From Neurospora intermedia (taxonomy: Eukaryota; Ascomycota; Sordariomycetes; Sordariales; Sordariaceae): a DNA stretch of 64,000 nucleotides. The notes below the pieces were generated by a model. That model was given only the letters and a program-made list of their open reading frames with translations. It searched no databases and had not been told where the DNA came from. Numbering within the stretch: position 1 is the first letter of the stretch; the number at the start of each line of letters is the position of its first letter. Location of the stretch: NCBI GenBank assembly GCA_037102815.1, contig BTPP01000008.1, positions 620,001 through 684,000 on the forward strand, given 5' to 3'. Shown here in pieces: positions 39,912-51,127 of the stretch. Made by a program: the position numbers and the translations under genes.

Positions 39912-41233
39912 TCAAGGTCCATACGTCGGCCAGAGTGAAGGGACATCAGGAACAGGTGCATCCTCAGGAATGGGTCGTTTGATGTCGCCCGTCGCTGGCG
40001 AGCCCATCATGTTGGCGCCGCTCTTGTTCTCGGGGCTACTGCGGCCACCCCGAGCAGCAGCCGCAGCGGCCGCCTTCAACCTCCGACTCTGTTCCAGGGT
40101 AGCCGACCACAACGAACGAAGCTGCACGTCTTCGGCTACATCTTCCCGATAGAGCCGCAGGCGGGTCTCTCCGTCCGGGGCGTACTTTGGCCGATGCAGG
40201 TTGGTGATTTCCTCCATGATGAACTTGAGGACGCCTTCGGAGCAGCGTGTCCGTGGGAGCAGGGCGTCCGGTGACCCTACGTACCGCCTGGTAACGTCGA
40301 CCGCGCCCTCGCGAGAAAAGGCAATAACGTAGGACATCTTCTTCCCCCAGTTCTTGTAGTACATGTGAGGCATATCCCAAGCCTCTTCGCAACTGTCGAC
40401 GTGAACCCATCGTTGCTGATGCTCAGAGTAAATTTCGGTCCACAGGTAGTCTTCCTGGCACCACACCCAGCGAGCTCGGATGTCAAGAGCTCGGCAAAGC
40501 ATGGTGAAGACGTTGGCGAAGTCGCCAGCCCTTCCACGCTTTACTCGTAGTAATTGCCATGCCTCGGTATATCGTGGGAATCGTTCATATGCCCCACAGG
40601 TTACGCACGCGTACAGCTCGACCCATGTCGCGCTATGGGCTCTTTCCTCTGGTGTGGGCGCAACGTTACGGATTTTGTTGGTAGGCGACAAGCATTCGGA
40701 ACATGGAGGATTATTCACAAAGGTGAAGAATGATCGGCGAAACCACCTGTGTATTCACGAGTTAGCTGGCGCAAGAAACAGACATACATCCATCATGACA
40801 TGGAAGCCAGACAGGAGACAAAAACGCACCTAAGCAGGGCCCTGACCATACACTCTTGATGGCTCCATTCCGGTCTTGATTTTCCTAGGCTTGCGGCTTT
40901 CGCTTGGAAAAGCTCCACCTCCTCTTCTGCTTCCTGCGATAACCTATCGAGTGGGATTTGCTGTAACGCCTCGTCGAGCAGGCCGGGATTCTCGTAGTTT
41001 AGTGGTATATGAGACATTGCTATTAGGTATTTTTCGAAATTCTGGGCCTCCTTGTCGTCTTGCGCGGGCGGCTCGGGGACTACTGGTTGTGAAAGAAGGT
41101 CGGGTATGACATGTAGGTCGTATTTCTGATCCCGGTTTGACATCTGCGCAAACCTATGCTGTAGATCGCGTGCCACGCTTTTCACATGGTCGTCTAATGG
41201 GTAACTCCCACCCTCTGAATTGTTTCCTGCCAT
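39912..41233 (-). CDS. png1: PNG1, catalytically inactive peptide:N-glycanase-like protein
   Basis: Exons 41233-40830 and 40746-39912 (83-nt intron, GTGCGT, AGCTAACTCG, CACAG) give 412 residues. It has the transglutaminase-like fold of cytoplasmic PNGases, which remove N-glycans from misfolded ER-export proteins. The zinc-binding Cys pairs are present (Cys150/Cys153 in PCSEC, Cys182/Cys185 in CVTC), as are 'RWVHVDSCEEAWDMP' and 'NWGKKMSYVIAFSREGAVDVTRRY'. Two triad residues are replaced: Ala208 (GRAGDF) where yeast has Cys191, and Tyr235 (EDYLWTE) where yeast has His218; Asp252 is kept. The spacings 27 and 17 equal those of yeast, so the alignment is secure. Work on Neurospora crassa reported PNG1 as enzymatically inactive yet needed for normal polar growth. 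An Ala-rich C-terminal stretch follows. Confidence 0.93.
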
Positions 41234-42179
41234 GGTCGCTGATAGTATTCGGTCGTGGCTTCCGCTAGCCTGCGTCGCCTGTTTAATTTGGGAGCTGTTC
41301 GGCCGGTGTTGCTGGTCGTCTATCTCGCTGCCAGTTTTGAATTGTCGTTGTAAACGCCAGTCGAGGGGAATTCAATACTCTAGGGAGTAAGCGCTTGTCG
41401 GGATGGTCAGCATTCGCTTCGTCGCGTCTTGGCGCTCGAGGCTGACTATGAGGCGAATTGACATACAGCTATCGGTAGACCAGCGCGGACGGATGCCCTG
41501 TGGTTAACCCCCTGCTGGAATCGGCTGATGTGATGTCGGCAATCAAACTATTAGAGACGATGTTGTTGTTGAAGTTCCCAATGAAGGGTTTCGCGCAATT
41601 TGAAGAATTGGAATGGTGTCGCGCCTCGTCGCTAGGTGCTTGAAGAGTCGAATGGTCGGCGTTGTAAGCAAGTGATGGCGAGAATGTTTGCTAAGAGAGG
41701 GAGGCATCGTATTAGCGCCATGTCGGCCAGCGAAGGGCGAAGCGATGTGGTTGTTGATGGATAGGCGAAAGCAGGGGAAGGATCGGTCGAGGAGGAATGG
41801 GCGGAATGGGCTGCCCTGGGATGCCGTCGAGAAGATATAGTTCAGTTGGGACTCACAAGCTTCGGACGTCTACCTTGGCGCATCCACCTCGTAGGTACTG
41901 GTGTCGGTAGGTAGGCCTGAGGTTGCTGCAACTGTCAGCTTGGAAGGTGCAGAGAAAATGCAGCGATCACCAAGTACCGGATGGAGAAGGCGCAGATTGA
42001 AAGACGCATGACAGATAACAGGAGACGATGTCGGGTATGAACCGGACCGAAGTGCAGGAGTGGTTTGGGGGTTTGGGCCTGCTCACTCACCTCTACGGAA
42101 CGATTACTGACGGAGTGTACAGACTTGCACCGAGGCGAAAGAATGGAAGGTTGCCGTTGTAACTTCCTCTCCACAGAAA

Positions 42180-42197
42180 ACACACACACACACACAC
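42180..42197. repeat. (CA)n microsatellite
   Basis: About nine CA units in the upstream region of PNG1. Confidence 0.85.
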
Positions 42198-42988
42198 CTC
42201 GCTGCAATTCGCGCCTCCAGGTAGGTGTGGCTGGGCTATACCTCCTGCTTCTCAGCAGCAGTACTAGTGTATGCCGCCCGAATCTTGATGCAACGGAACG
42301 GAAGAAGTAAAGCAAGAAGAAGAGGATATGGGCAGGAGTAGGTAGAGGTAGGTATGGATGGTAGTAAGAAAAGTCCCTGGCGTCGTTCGCTACTTCTCCA
42401 TGGTCGCACTCACGGTCCCCTCAGCTGTCTTACGTGTCTCTGCCCTTTCTACACTACAGAACTCGTCGCCCGTTCAATATGAGACGGCAGCTAGGTACAG
42501 ACTCAAAAGAGCCAGAGAAGGAAGAATGAGAGGTTCGGGGGGTACCTAGCCAGGCGAGCCAGGTCAGAACGCGCGTATACTGACGTATTGGCCAATCAGA
42601 GCCGTATCTTTGCTGGTCGGTGCCCTCCCGTAGGTGGGCCCTTTCCGAAAACCATCCGCGACGACCCCCAGCAGGCGACAAACTGGACCTCGCTCTTCGC
42701 AGGGCAGGCTACAGGTACTCGCTGATAGTCTCAGGCTGATGTAACTTTATATAAGGGCAACTTTCTTGGCTGTGTCGATGTACCTCCCTAACAAGAACAA
42801 CCTGGGCGACGAATGGTCTCTGGACCGGCCTAGAGTCACGCTAGCCATGCAGGGAAGGATGACGAAGCTCAACACCGCTAACCGTCAAAGTTTGGTGATC
42901 ACGACCCGACGGCGGACGATATCTGTCTCTGTTGGGAACGTATACGTGCGTTAGATGGTTCGCAAAACCTAGTCATGCGCTTCAACTA

Positions 42989-43000
42989 ATTTTTTTTCTT

Positions 43001-43033
<33 letters not shown>

Positions 43034-43053
43034 CCTTTTTTGTTTTCTTTTTC
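42989..43053. repeat. Long T-rich tract
   Basis: T homopolymer of about 30 nt flanked by further T runs with occasional C or G; a probable nucleosome-free, slippage-prone site. Confidence 0.85.
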
Positions 43054-44256
43054 TCGGCAAACACATCTCATAATCGATCCCAAAGATAGTCAGTCTCAGA
43101 CATCAGGCGAAAAAGAGAGACGATGTGGGCGGTGATCGTACCTAGTAATGCTGTGTACGCTACAATTCAATCCAGGCAGTCACGGTCCCTTTTTGCTTAC
43201 GCTCTCGCCCGCTCAGCCTCATGTACCCAATTGCGCCCAGCCCCAAGGGGGATCCCCACTGCCACCTTTTTATCGCCTCAGTCCGTCCGATCTCTTTTTC
43301 CATCACAACGTTACCTCTCGCTCGCCGCAGCTGGTGAACTTCCCTTTTTCCGAATCCAGACGCATTGATTGCGAATTGGGTCAAAATGTCACATATAACC
43401 CCCGGTTTCCTCACAGCGGTCGTCCTTGTGTTCGGATGATACATACCTTTGAACTAGTCATCCTTCCTTTTTTTGCTGCTCTCTTGCCTGTGAGCAAAGA
43501 ACTTGGTGTAGAGTGCGTGTATGTACCCAGGCCTGTACAGGCATGAGCACGGCGCGTCCCCAATGACTGGTGCTTACGCGGCGCCCCAGTCCCCGGGCCT
43601 TCTCCGCTGCAGTGTCCCCTCTCGAGTCTATACCACCAACTCCACTTTCAACGACAACGTGATTGTTGACTGTTGAAAAGACTTTACAGATAGAGCTAAC
43701 GGGAGCATACGCAGCGAATGGTTTGTAATTGGAATGATTTGCGATCAATTGCTCAGACCTCATCGGAATTTTCCTACAGGTGCCCGCGACTTCCATACAT
43801 CGCGCATGCATCCCAAAGCGAGTGGTGAGACCGGTTTAGTGCATGGCGTAAGACAGGATAGGATAAATGCTTTGGCAAGATCTTGGTGGTCTTTGCATGT
43901 ACATGTGAAAATTTATAACAACCGTGCGACCCTAGGAGCATGGACAACCTCCGAATGTCGGCACCAATAAAACCTGGTGCTTCACCATCGGTCCCAGTGC
44001 TCGGTGTCTTCTTGATGCTCACCGGCCCAAGGTAGCATGGTGGATCATGACACAGGAATAAGGCTCATGTGTAAGCCTCGGTGTTATGATATCTTTGAAA
44101 CTCAACTCTTAATCTACACAGGCAATATGACATGCTCAGTTGCGATTACATACGTGTAACTTCGATTTTGCGGTATATGCTAACCTCTACGGCCCTATTC
44201 GCCGACCAAGGTCCCTTCATATGTGATACCTCATGCCATATGCATGCTCCCTACAA

Positions 44257-46958
44257 TCACCTCTCCCGCTCGCCATTTGAAAAGTATCTCGGGGGTACTT
44301 CACAATCCCAGCTCGGCCTCTCGACAAGGGCGACCTCGAGCGGCGGGATCGGAATGCCCTCCGACGCTCCGTTGGATTCCTCCACCGTTTCGCCGTCAAG
44401 AGGTACGATGCCTAGAATGGGTCGGTACTGATACGTATGCCACCACTTGGCCTTCTGCTTCACTGAATCCTTCTTTTGCTCCTCTCTGCCCGCTTCGCTG
44501 TCGCGTAGGCGCTGGAGCTCGCCGCCCTCCATATCCTCGTCATAGTCGTCGTCCTCATCCTCGACTCCGCTGCTGGCAGCACCCTTCTGGTCATCGGCAT
44601 CCGCCATCTCGACATCCACCCACTCGGTGGCGCCGTCCTGTCCGGCAACAGCCGCCCTAATCTTATGGGGGGCAAGAGCGTTCTGGTGGTCCATCTTGCC
44701 GCCTGCGCCATTCTCTTTACCATCCCTCTTCCGCTTTAGGCTGGATTTTTGCTTGGAAAGAGCACTGGCATCTTGGCTATCCAGATCTTGAGAAAGATCC
44801 AACATGAAGAGAAAGGAGATACCGTAGATCCAGACTCGTGGGCCTTGCCACACAACACCCTTGACCAAATCTCTCGTGACACGGAGTTGCTCCGGGAGCT
44901 TGGCATAGGTGTTGCGGCGAGACCAGTCTGCTAGAGAGCCGCGGAGAGGGTTGAAAATAAGAACTTGTTTTAATGTCGTGATGGCCAAGAGGGTGTAGTC
45001 TTCGCCCTCCTGGCGGGGAGTCTTGGAGAAGGAGAGAACAACAGGAGCCGAGTCCAGCTTGGGAATGAGGGCGGCGTTGGGGTTGCGTACCCAGCGCTCA
45101 CTCGTAGCATCCTTCTGATCATCTTCCTCGTCATCTGACGAGTCACTCGAGGAATCGTCGTCAGCCTCGCCCTTTGTGCCATTTGTCTCCTCTCCTGGGA
45201 CGCGTAATACCCAGGTATCGATCCATCCGGCGATGTCAGCGACACTGAGCATTTTGCTGTCAGGGGAGAAGACCATTTGTGTAACGTTTCGGTCGTAGGT
45301 ACCAAGACCACCAAGGAGGATGTTTTTCGGGATTTGCCGGTGGAGGCGGCGCAGCTTGGACGGAGCAGAAACGGCGTATCCGTCCTCGTTCACGGTGATT
45401 TCCGCCGCCATTACATTGCTGCCGCTCTCGACCCAGGACAGCCAACGCCTGTCGGGAGAGATCTCCACCTTCATAGCTCCGTGACCAGCGCTCGCAACCT
45501 CGACCTTCTTAATCTTGAGTTGTTGGGAATCGCTGATATCGAGCTGAAACGCCTTGATATCGGTAGCAGTAGACGCAACAAGGAAGGTACCATCCTCGCT
45601 GATGGCGGCCGAGGTTATGTTGTGATCGCCCTTGACGTAGATCTGGGCAATGAGTTTCCGTGTCTTGCGCAGGTCGGTGGTGGCGACAGCACCGTTCAAG
45701 AGATCGCGCGACGGGCTGGAGAGATGCCAGATGCGAACCTCGTTGTCCCACCAGCTGACAACGAACCGTGCCTTGGATGCGCTCTTGACATTGACGGTCT
45801 GCGGAAGATGGGGGAGAGTACGGTGGAATTCCTTGCCTGCCGCACGGAGGGGCATGACAACGGGGCTGGCATCAGGGCCTGTAATAGGAAACGTGTTAGC
45901 ATGAAACGAAAAGGGGAACAATGCGAGCAATGTGACTGACCTCCAGAAACTACGACACTCATGCCCTTGCCCTCGAAAGAGGCCATGGTCTTGACGTCAT
46001 GGCCATGATACCTTCTGTGGAAGGCCTTGGACCAGCGGCCGGGTTGTCCAGCAACCGGCTCGTACAGGGCCGTCCGTCTGTCCATACCACCAGACACAAT
46101 CCTCCTGCCATCAGCACTGACAGCCAGGCACAAGACGTCCTGAGTATGGCTTTGTATCCTTTGGGCTTGGGTATAGGTCTTGCCGTCCCAAATGCACACC
46201 TGGCCAGTCGAGTCACCAGAGACTATGTCGCCGTTCGGTAGGCACTTGACGGACCAGACGATAATGTTCTTGGAGGCCGAGGAGTGGTCGGAGCCGAGGG
46301 TCATTTGTTGAAGAAGCGAGCCGTTTCGGATGTCGTAGACGCAAATGGTGCTGTTGGAGCAGCCGACAATGACAACGTTCCTAGACTGAAAGCAGATGCT
46401 GACCATCTTGACCTTCTTGGAAGGGGCCCTGATCAAGCTCTTCTGGAACTTGAGGTCACCATCTTCGATCGAGTACATGACGAGATTGCCGTCGACAGTG
46501 CCGGCGACGAGCTTTCTTGGGGCGTGGAGGTCGGAGGAAGGGGGCTGAACGCCGAGGCACCAGATCTCGCCGTGCTGGCCGCTCGCGTGCTTCTTTGCGC
46601 GGGCCTTTTCGAGGTCCCATTCGGTGATTGTGTTGGTGTAGCCGACACTGAACAGACGTGACTTGCCGTGGATGATCTTGCCGTCGGCCATTTCCTCGTC
46701 GGGGTCGGTCACCCAGACCAGGCCGTCGATACTCCGGTCATTGCCGCCGGGGATCAACAGCTCCTGGTGCCAAGAGCCATTGAGGGGGTTCCAGATCTCG
46801 ATGTCGCCATTGGCGCGGCCAACAGCGAGGCGCACCTGGATGTTCTTCTGGAGGTTCTTCTTGCCGGCCGGGACGGGTGGAAGGGCGGAGTGGGAAAAGG
46901 CGACGGCGTTGATGGCGGAAGCGGGATAGGGAACGAAGCGACACCTGTGAATATCCAT
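44257..46958 (-). CDS. utp4: U3 snoRNP-associated WD-repeat protein UTP4 (Cirhin)
   Basis: Exons 46958-45941 and 45878-44257 (62-nt intron, GTCAGT, ATGCTAACACG, TTACAG) give 879 residues. Utp4 belongs to the t-UTP/UTP-A subcomplex of the small-subunit processome and acts in the nucleolus in early 18S rRNA processing and rDNA transcription. The N-terminus 'DIHRCRFVPYPASAINAVAFSH' is characteristic. WD-type blades follow: 'RLAVGRANGDIEIWNP', 'RLFSVGYTNTITEWDL', 'DIVSGDSTGQVCIWDG' and 'RRIVSGGMDRRTALYEP', then a second propeller in exon 2 ('ARFVVSWWDNEVRIWHL', 'KMLSVADIAGWIDTWVL'). An acidic DDDSSSDSSDDEEDD loop lies at about residues 570-592, and further acidic and basic tracts near the C-terminus are usual for this family. 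Divergent from NPT1. Confidence 0.93.
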
Positions 46959-48108
46959 GATGGCGGCTGATGTTGTTGGGTCCTGCTAGGTGGAAGAGAA
47001 GGAGGGGGGCCCGGGTGCGGGTGCGGGTATGGGTGGGCGTCGAGCCTCAGAGCGGCCAACCTCAGTATCGTCCAAAAGAAGCCGGTCTCTGCTGGATATT
47101 TGGGATCTTCTTTCCTCTTGGTATGTTGTCGGCGGGGTCCTGCACGCTCTGCGACTCGGATCTTCTGTTATCTGACCTCGAAGTGAACTTTTTTTTTTTC
47201 TGCCGGTTTGTAACTTTTGCGCCAAGCAAGTCGGTGAACCATTAAGGTGTGGTCCGTGCACTTTGTGACCCCCCCTGGCCCCGGATCATTGCTGCTGTCT
47301 ACGAGGGCGTGCAGTGAACGTGCCTGCCCAAAAAAAACACCAAACATCACCCCGCCGAGACCCGACTGCCCCACCAATTCCTCTTGATTGTGTCATCATC
47401 GCAGGCAGGAACGACGTCTCTGTCTGAGGCAACATCGATGCGGATGATCCCCAGGCATTGTTGGATGTCCTCCTGTTCCCGGCTTGAAATTGATGCCAGT
47501 GACTACCTCTACTATTGCTCCAGGGTATAATGTGGAGGTATCTTGGAGTACTTAGATATCACACGACTTCGGACGCTGATGATCTCCAACACCTTCAAGT
47601 TACCATACACCACAGACGCCCCGCGTTTTCTCCGACAGGAAAACAGACCAAGAGACTCACTTCGAATGGTCCAATTTATGACAAAGAACACAACCACTGA
47701 GTAATGATTTATTAACCAACAGCTCTGGCATTCCTTACACGTGAAGGGTGAACCAAGTGTGCGCCGAGTGGGAATGCTTAGGATTGCAACTGACGGGAAG
47801 TCGAAAGTGCGAAAGGTTGGATTGGCAAAGGAAGAAGCCCGCACTAACAAAAAGAGAACGGCTGATGTCTCCACTCCTGCCCACTATTAACGGCATTCCT
47901 GAACTTCGATTCGTCAGCCCTCCTGGAGCAACTCAACCATCTCAAGCTCTTCTTGTGTCTTGAACTTTTTCCTTCCTCTCTTAGTTTCTCTAGTTGTCAT
48001 TTGGGTGAAAGAAGGTTATCGTGTATCCCCTTCAAAAACGACCGTTACGATTCATCCGATCCTACACGCTCATCCCTTCCAGAGTTCTACCGCAAGGCCA
48101 CCACAGCC
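46959..48108. promoter_or_regulatory. Bidirectional promoter region UTP4/NPT1
   Basis: 1.15 kb between divergent start codons, with a CCAAT pentamer at 47671-47675. The frame just upstream of the NPT1 ATG is open back to about 47953 but has no ATG. Confidence 0.45.
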
Positions 48109-49604
48109 ATGGACTTCAACAGCTCTTTGCCTCACCCAGCGGGTGTCATCTCGTTCCTCGACACCGATCTGTACAAGTTGACGATGCAATGCGCCGTTCT
48201 CAAATACTTCAAAGACGTCCCCGTCACCTACTCGTTCACAAACCGCACGCCCGAGAAGAAGTTGTCGCGCGAAGCCTTCGTCTGGCTCGAAGAACAGGTC
48301 ATGAAGCTCGGGAATATCAGCCTATCCCCCGAGGAGCTCCAGTTCCTCAGGACTCACTGCCCTTACCTAACCGAAGAGTATCTTGATTACCTTTCCGAGT
48401 TCCGCCTTCGGCCGCGAGAGCAGGTCGCCGTTTCCTTCCGCCCTGATGGTGACTCGGATCTCGGTGATATCCACTATGATATCAAGGGCAATTGGGCCGA
48501 GACTATTCTCTACGAAATTCCGCTTCTCGCACTCACTTCGGAAGCCTACTTCAAGTTCATGGACACGGACTGGGATTATGATGGCCAGGAAGAGAAGGCC
48601 TTTGAGAAAGGCATGCGCCTGCTCGAGGCTGGTTGCGTGTTCTCGGAATTCGGAACCCGCCGGCGCCGCGACTACCACACGCAAGCTTTGGTGTTTAGGG
48701 GTCTCACCAAGGCGGCCAAGGAAGCCGAGAAGAGAGGCCTGACCGGCAAGCTCTCCGGCACTAGCAACGTTCACCTTGCCATGCGCTTCAACATCCCACC
48801 CGTTGGCACCGTTGCGCACGAGTGGTTTATGGGTAACGCCGCCATCCTTGGAGATTACAAGTCCGCTACAGAGGAAGCCCTTTCCCGCTGGGTTGGGTGC
48901 TACGGACCTGGCGTCCTCGGCATTGCGCTCACAGATACCTTCGGAACCCCTGAATTCCTTAGGGCGTTTAGCAAGCCAATTTCGGCATCTGGGGAGCCCG
49001 TACCACAGCCAAGGCATCACAACAACAGCACGGCCGATGCCTTTATCTCGGCAGCGAAAGATTTCATCAAGGACCTCCATCCCGACAAGACCTATGCCCA
49101 AGTTTTCACGGGTGTCCGCCAGGATTCGGGAGACCCCAAGGAGTTTGTCAAGCTCATGCGCAAGTTCTATGATGAACAGGGCATCAAGGACAAAAAGGTC
49201 ATTGTCTTTTCCGACTCGCTGGATATCGACAGGTGCTTGGAGTACAAGGAGGTTGCTGAAGCGGCCGGCTTCCAGCCAACTTTTGGTGTCGGCACCTACT
49301 TTACCAATGACTTTGTCCACAAGGCTACTGGCAAGAAATCTACGCCTCTGAATATTGTCATCAAGCTGAGCTCGGCTGCCGGAAATCCAGCAATCAAGAT
49401 CAGGTAAGAATCTGTCTTGGAGCCACTGCTCCTACCGCAATATGCGACTAACAATTGCCTCCTAGTGACAACGTGGGAAAGAACACCGGCGATAAGGCGA
49501 CGGTCGAGAAGGTCAAGCGAGAGCTCGGATACGTCGAAAAGGATTGGAGCGAGGGTGATGAGTCGGCAAGATGGGGTCACGAGGGTGATGCTGCCACGGC
49601 ATGA
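48109..49604 (+). CDS. npt1: Nicotinate phosphoribosyltransferase (NPT1)
   Basis: Exons 48109-49403 and 49466-49604 (62-nt intron, GTAAGA, GACTAACA, CCTAG) give 477 residues. The enzyme converts nicotinate and PRPP to nicotinate mononucleotide in the Preiss-Handler NAD salvage route. Features: '[18 protein letters not shown]' (N-terminal PncB signature), '[20 protein letters not shown]', '[18 protein letters not shown]', '[20 protein letters not shown]', '[10 protein letters not shown]' with the conserved His, '[12 protein letters not shown]', '[11 protein letters not shown]' and 'VIVFSDSLD', ending '[11 protein letters not shown]'. Exon 2 carries '[21 protein letters not shown]', the usual C-terminal segment, which confirms the splice. 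The ATG at 48109 has a purine at -3 and matches the family start. Confidence 0.95.
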
Positions 49605-51127
49605 GCCTTGAGTTTTGGTCTTCAGGTTTTGGGAGGTTATACATGCATGCGACTGCTTTTCTGCTCATTCTCCTGGCGGTTTCGACGGCAAATATTTTAC
49701 CGGGCCACACAATGCATTGGATCGGCCACCCTTGGGTATAAGCTCAAGTTTATGAGTCCAAGTCCTAGTGGTGATGATCCACGGATGTTCAGTTGACTTT
49801 GCGACCAACCCAGCTCCAAGGCTAGGTTGTGGAGAAACCCGCGAGCTGATGCTGTTTCTGATGGACGACAAAAGACCTGTCACGGGAAAACACTTCCAAA
49901 CTCGGGGGCAGTTTCGTTCACCCCGGGTTGTTGGTTATCATATCAAATCCGGGAGAAGGACAATAGAAACCCACGCGAGGCACCCTGGGGATCGATATCA
50001 GGTTTTATTCTCACTGAAGTCAGACGCAAAGCACTTGTCCAGATGACAGTGCAATGTATCACTCAGGTGGGCGACTGTTACCGCATCCGCATATCTTATC
50101 TACAAGCCAAACGCCAGAGAGTCTCAATCCTTTGATATCGGACTGGAACATAGCAGCCTCCACCACAATGCTACATCAGACGCCCTTTAGGTGCAGCATC
50201 ATGCAGTCCCCGCGTTCTCCTCATCCCATGTTATTTTCGATTCATGCGAAAATACCAATTTCCTCCTCCACTACACGCAATCAGGCGCTAGAGCGATTCG
50301 CCGAGAAGCGGGGCTCCGAAGTCGTTACTGTAGGGTTTCATCGCCGCCCACCCCCACGTTATCAAGTCCGGCTGTCACCACGCCCGGGTTGTAATCTACC
50401 TAATCCATCCTATCAAACAACACGATACCAACATCTGCTACAAACTGAGGCGACCAACGACGGACACTTCCACTTATCAGATGTGCCATCCCGAAATGTA
50501 CTCGTCCCAAGAACCCCCTGCTCTTCAGCCATGTTTCTCCCCGGGATGCAGATCCACGGGTATTGAACGGGACAAAGTAGCGTAACGGCAATGCTTCGCC
50601 GACCTTATTCGTCGGATGAGCCGTTACGCCTGCAGCAGATAGATCTTCAGGTCGTGGGCAGCAGCAGCAACAGCATCCAGATAAGGATTAGAACCCCCGG
50701 GAATTGAACTAACCATGTTTTGTCCAGATGATGTATAACATCGGGTCTTGTCAGTGCTCGAGTTGGTCTTACGTCTTCGAACGACTTGGCTCGGAGAGAT
50801 AACATCTAGAGATGGGGGATTCTGTGCGTCATTGGGACTGTTCGATATCAAGGCCGTGCTATACATACTACATCACGAGTCCAGACACAGGTTCTGTGAT
50901 GCCGGTGAAATGACCGGATGTGGTCGTTGTAGTGTAGGACGTCCAGGGACTGTTTTACCCTTTTGGGTAGGAAGGCGCGATAAACAATACACTGTCAATT
51001 TCAGTTCAGCTGCCATTAATATCTTCATGTCTTCCCTTGGGAATGGACAGTTTGAAATTGCAAAAGTATCAGCAACTGGTCGCTACCACCTGGCCAGACA
51101 CCGGCCTTTTCACATCCTTCCGACAAC
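49605..51127. other. Intergenic region, about 1.5 kb
   Basis: NPT1 3' flank and permease promoter. Several short ORFs (50054-50566 plus; 50624-50866 minus) show no domain. An apparent T-arm-like string near 50690 is not a tRNA. Confidence 0.4.

Larger units (their letters stand above)
41234..44256. other. Intergenic region, about 3 kb
   Basis: PNG1 promoter side and UTP4 3' side. Contains a (CA)n tract (42180-42197) and a long T-rich tract (42989-43053). No coding sequence recognised: ORFs near 43148-43546 and 42065-42310 look random. A transcript cannot be excluded. Confidence 0.4.

Noticed and set aside
47953-48108. Upstream in-frame extension of NPT1
   Set aside because: Open but lacks ATG, and the family N-terminus begins at 48109; unlike the hydrolase extension it has no presequence-plus-TM pattern.
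50640-50770. T-arm-like string (RC: GTTCAATTCCCGGG) near 50690 and a minus-strand ORF 50624-50866
   Set aside because: No matching acceptor stem, D-arm or anticodon arm around it, so not a tRNA; the ORF has no domain and no clear start.
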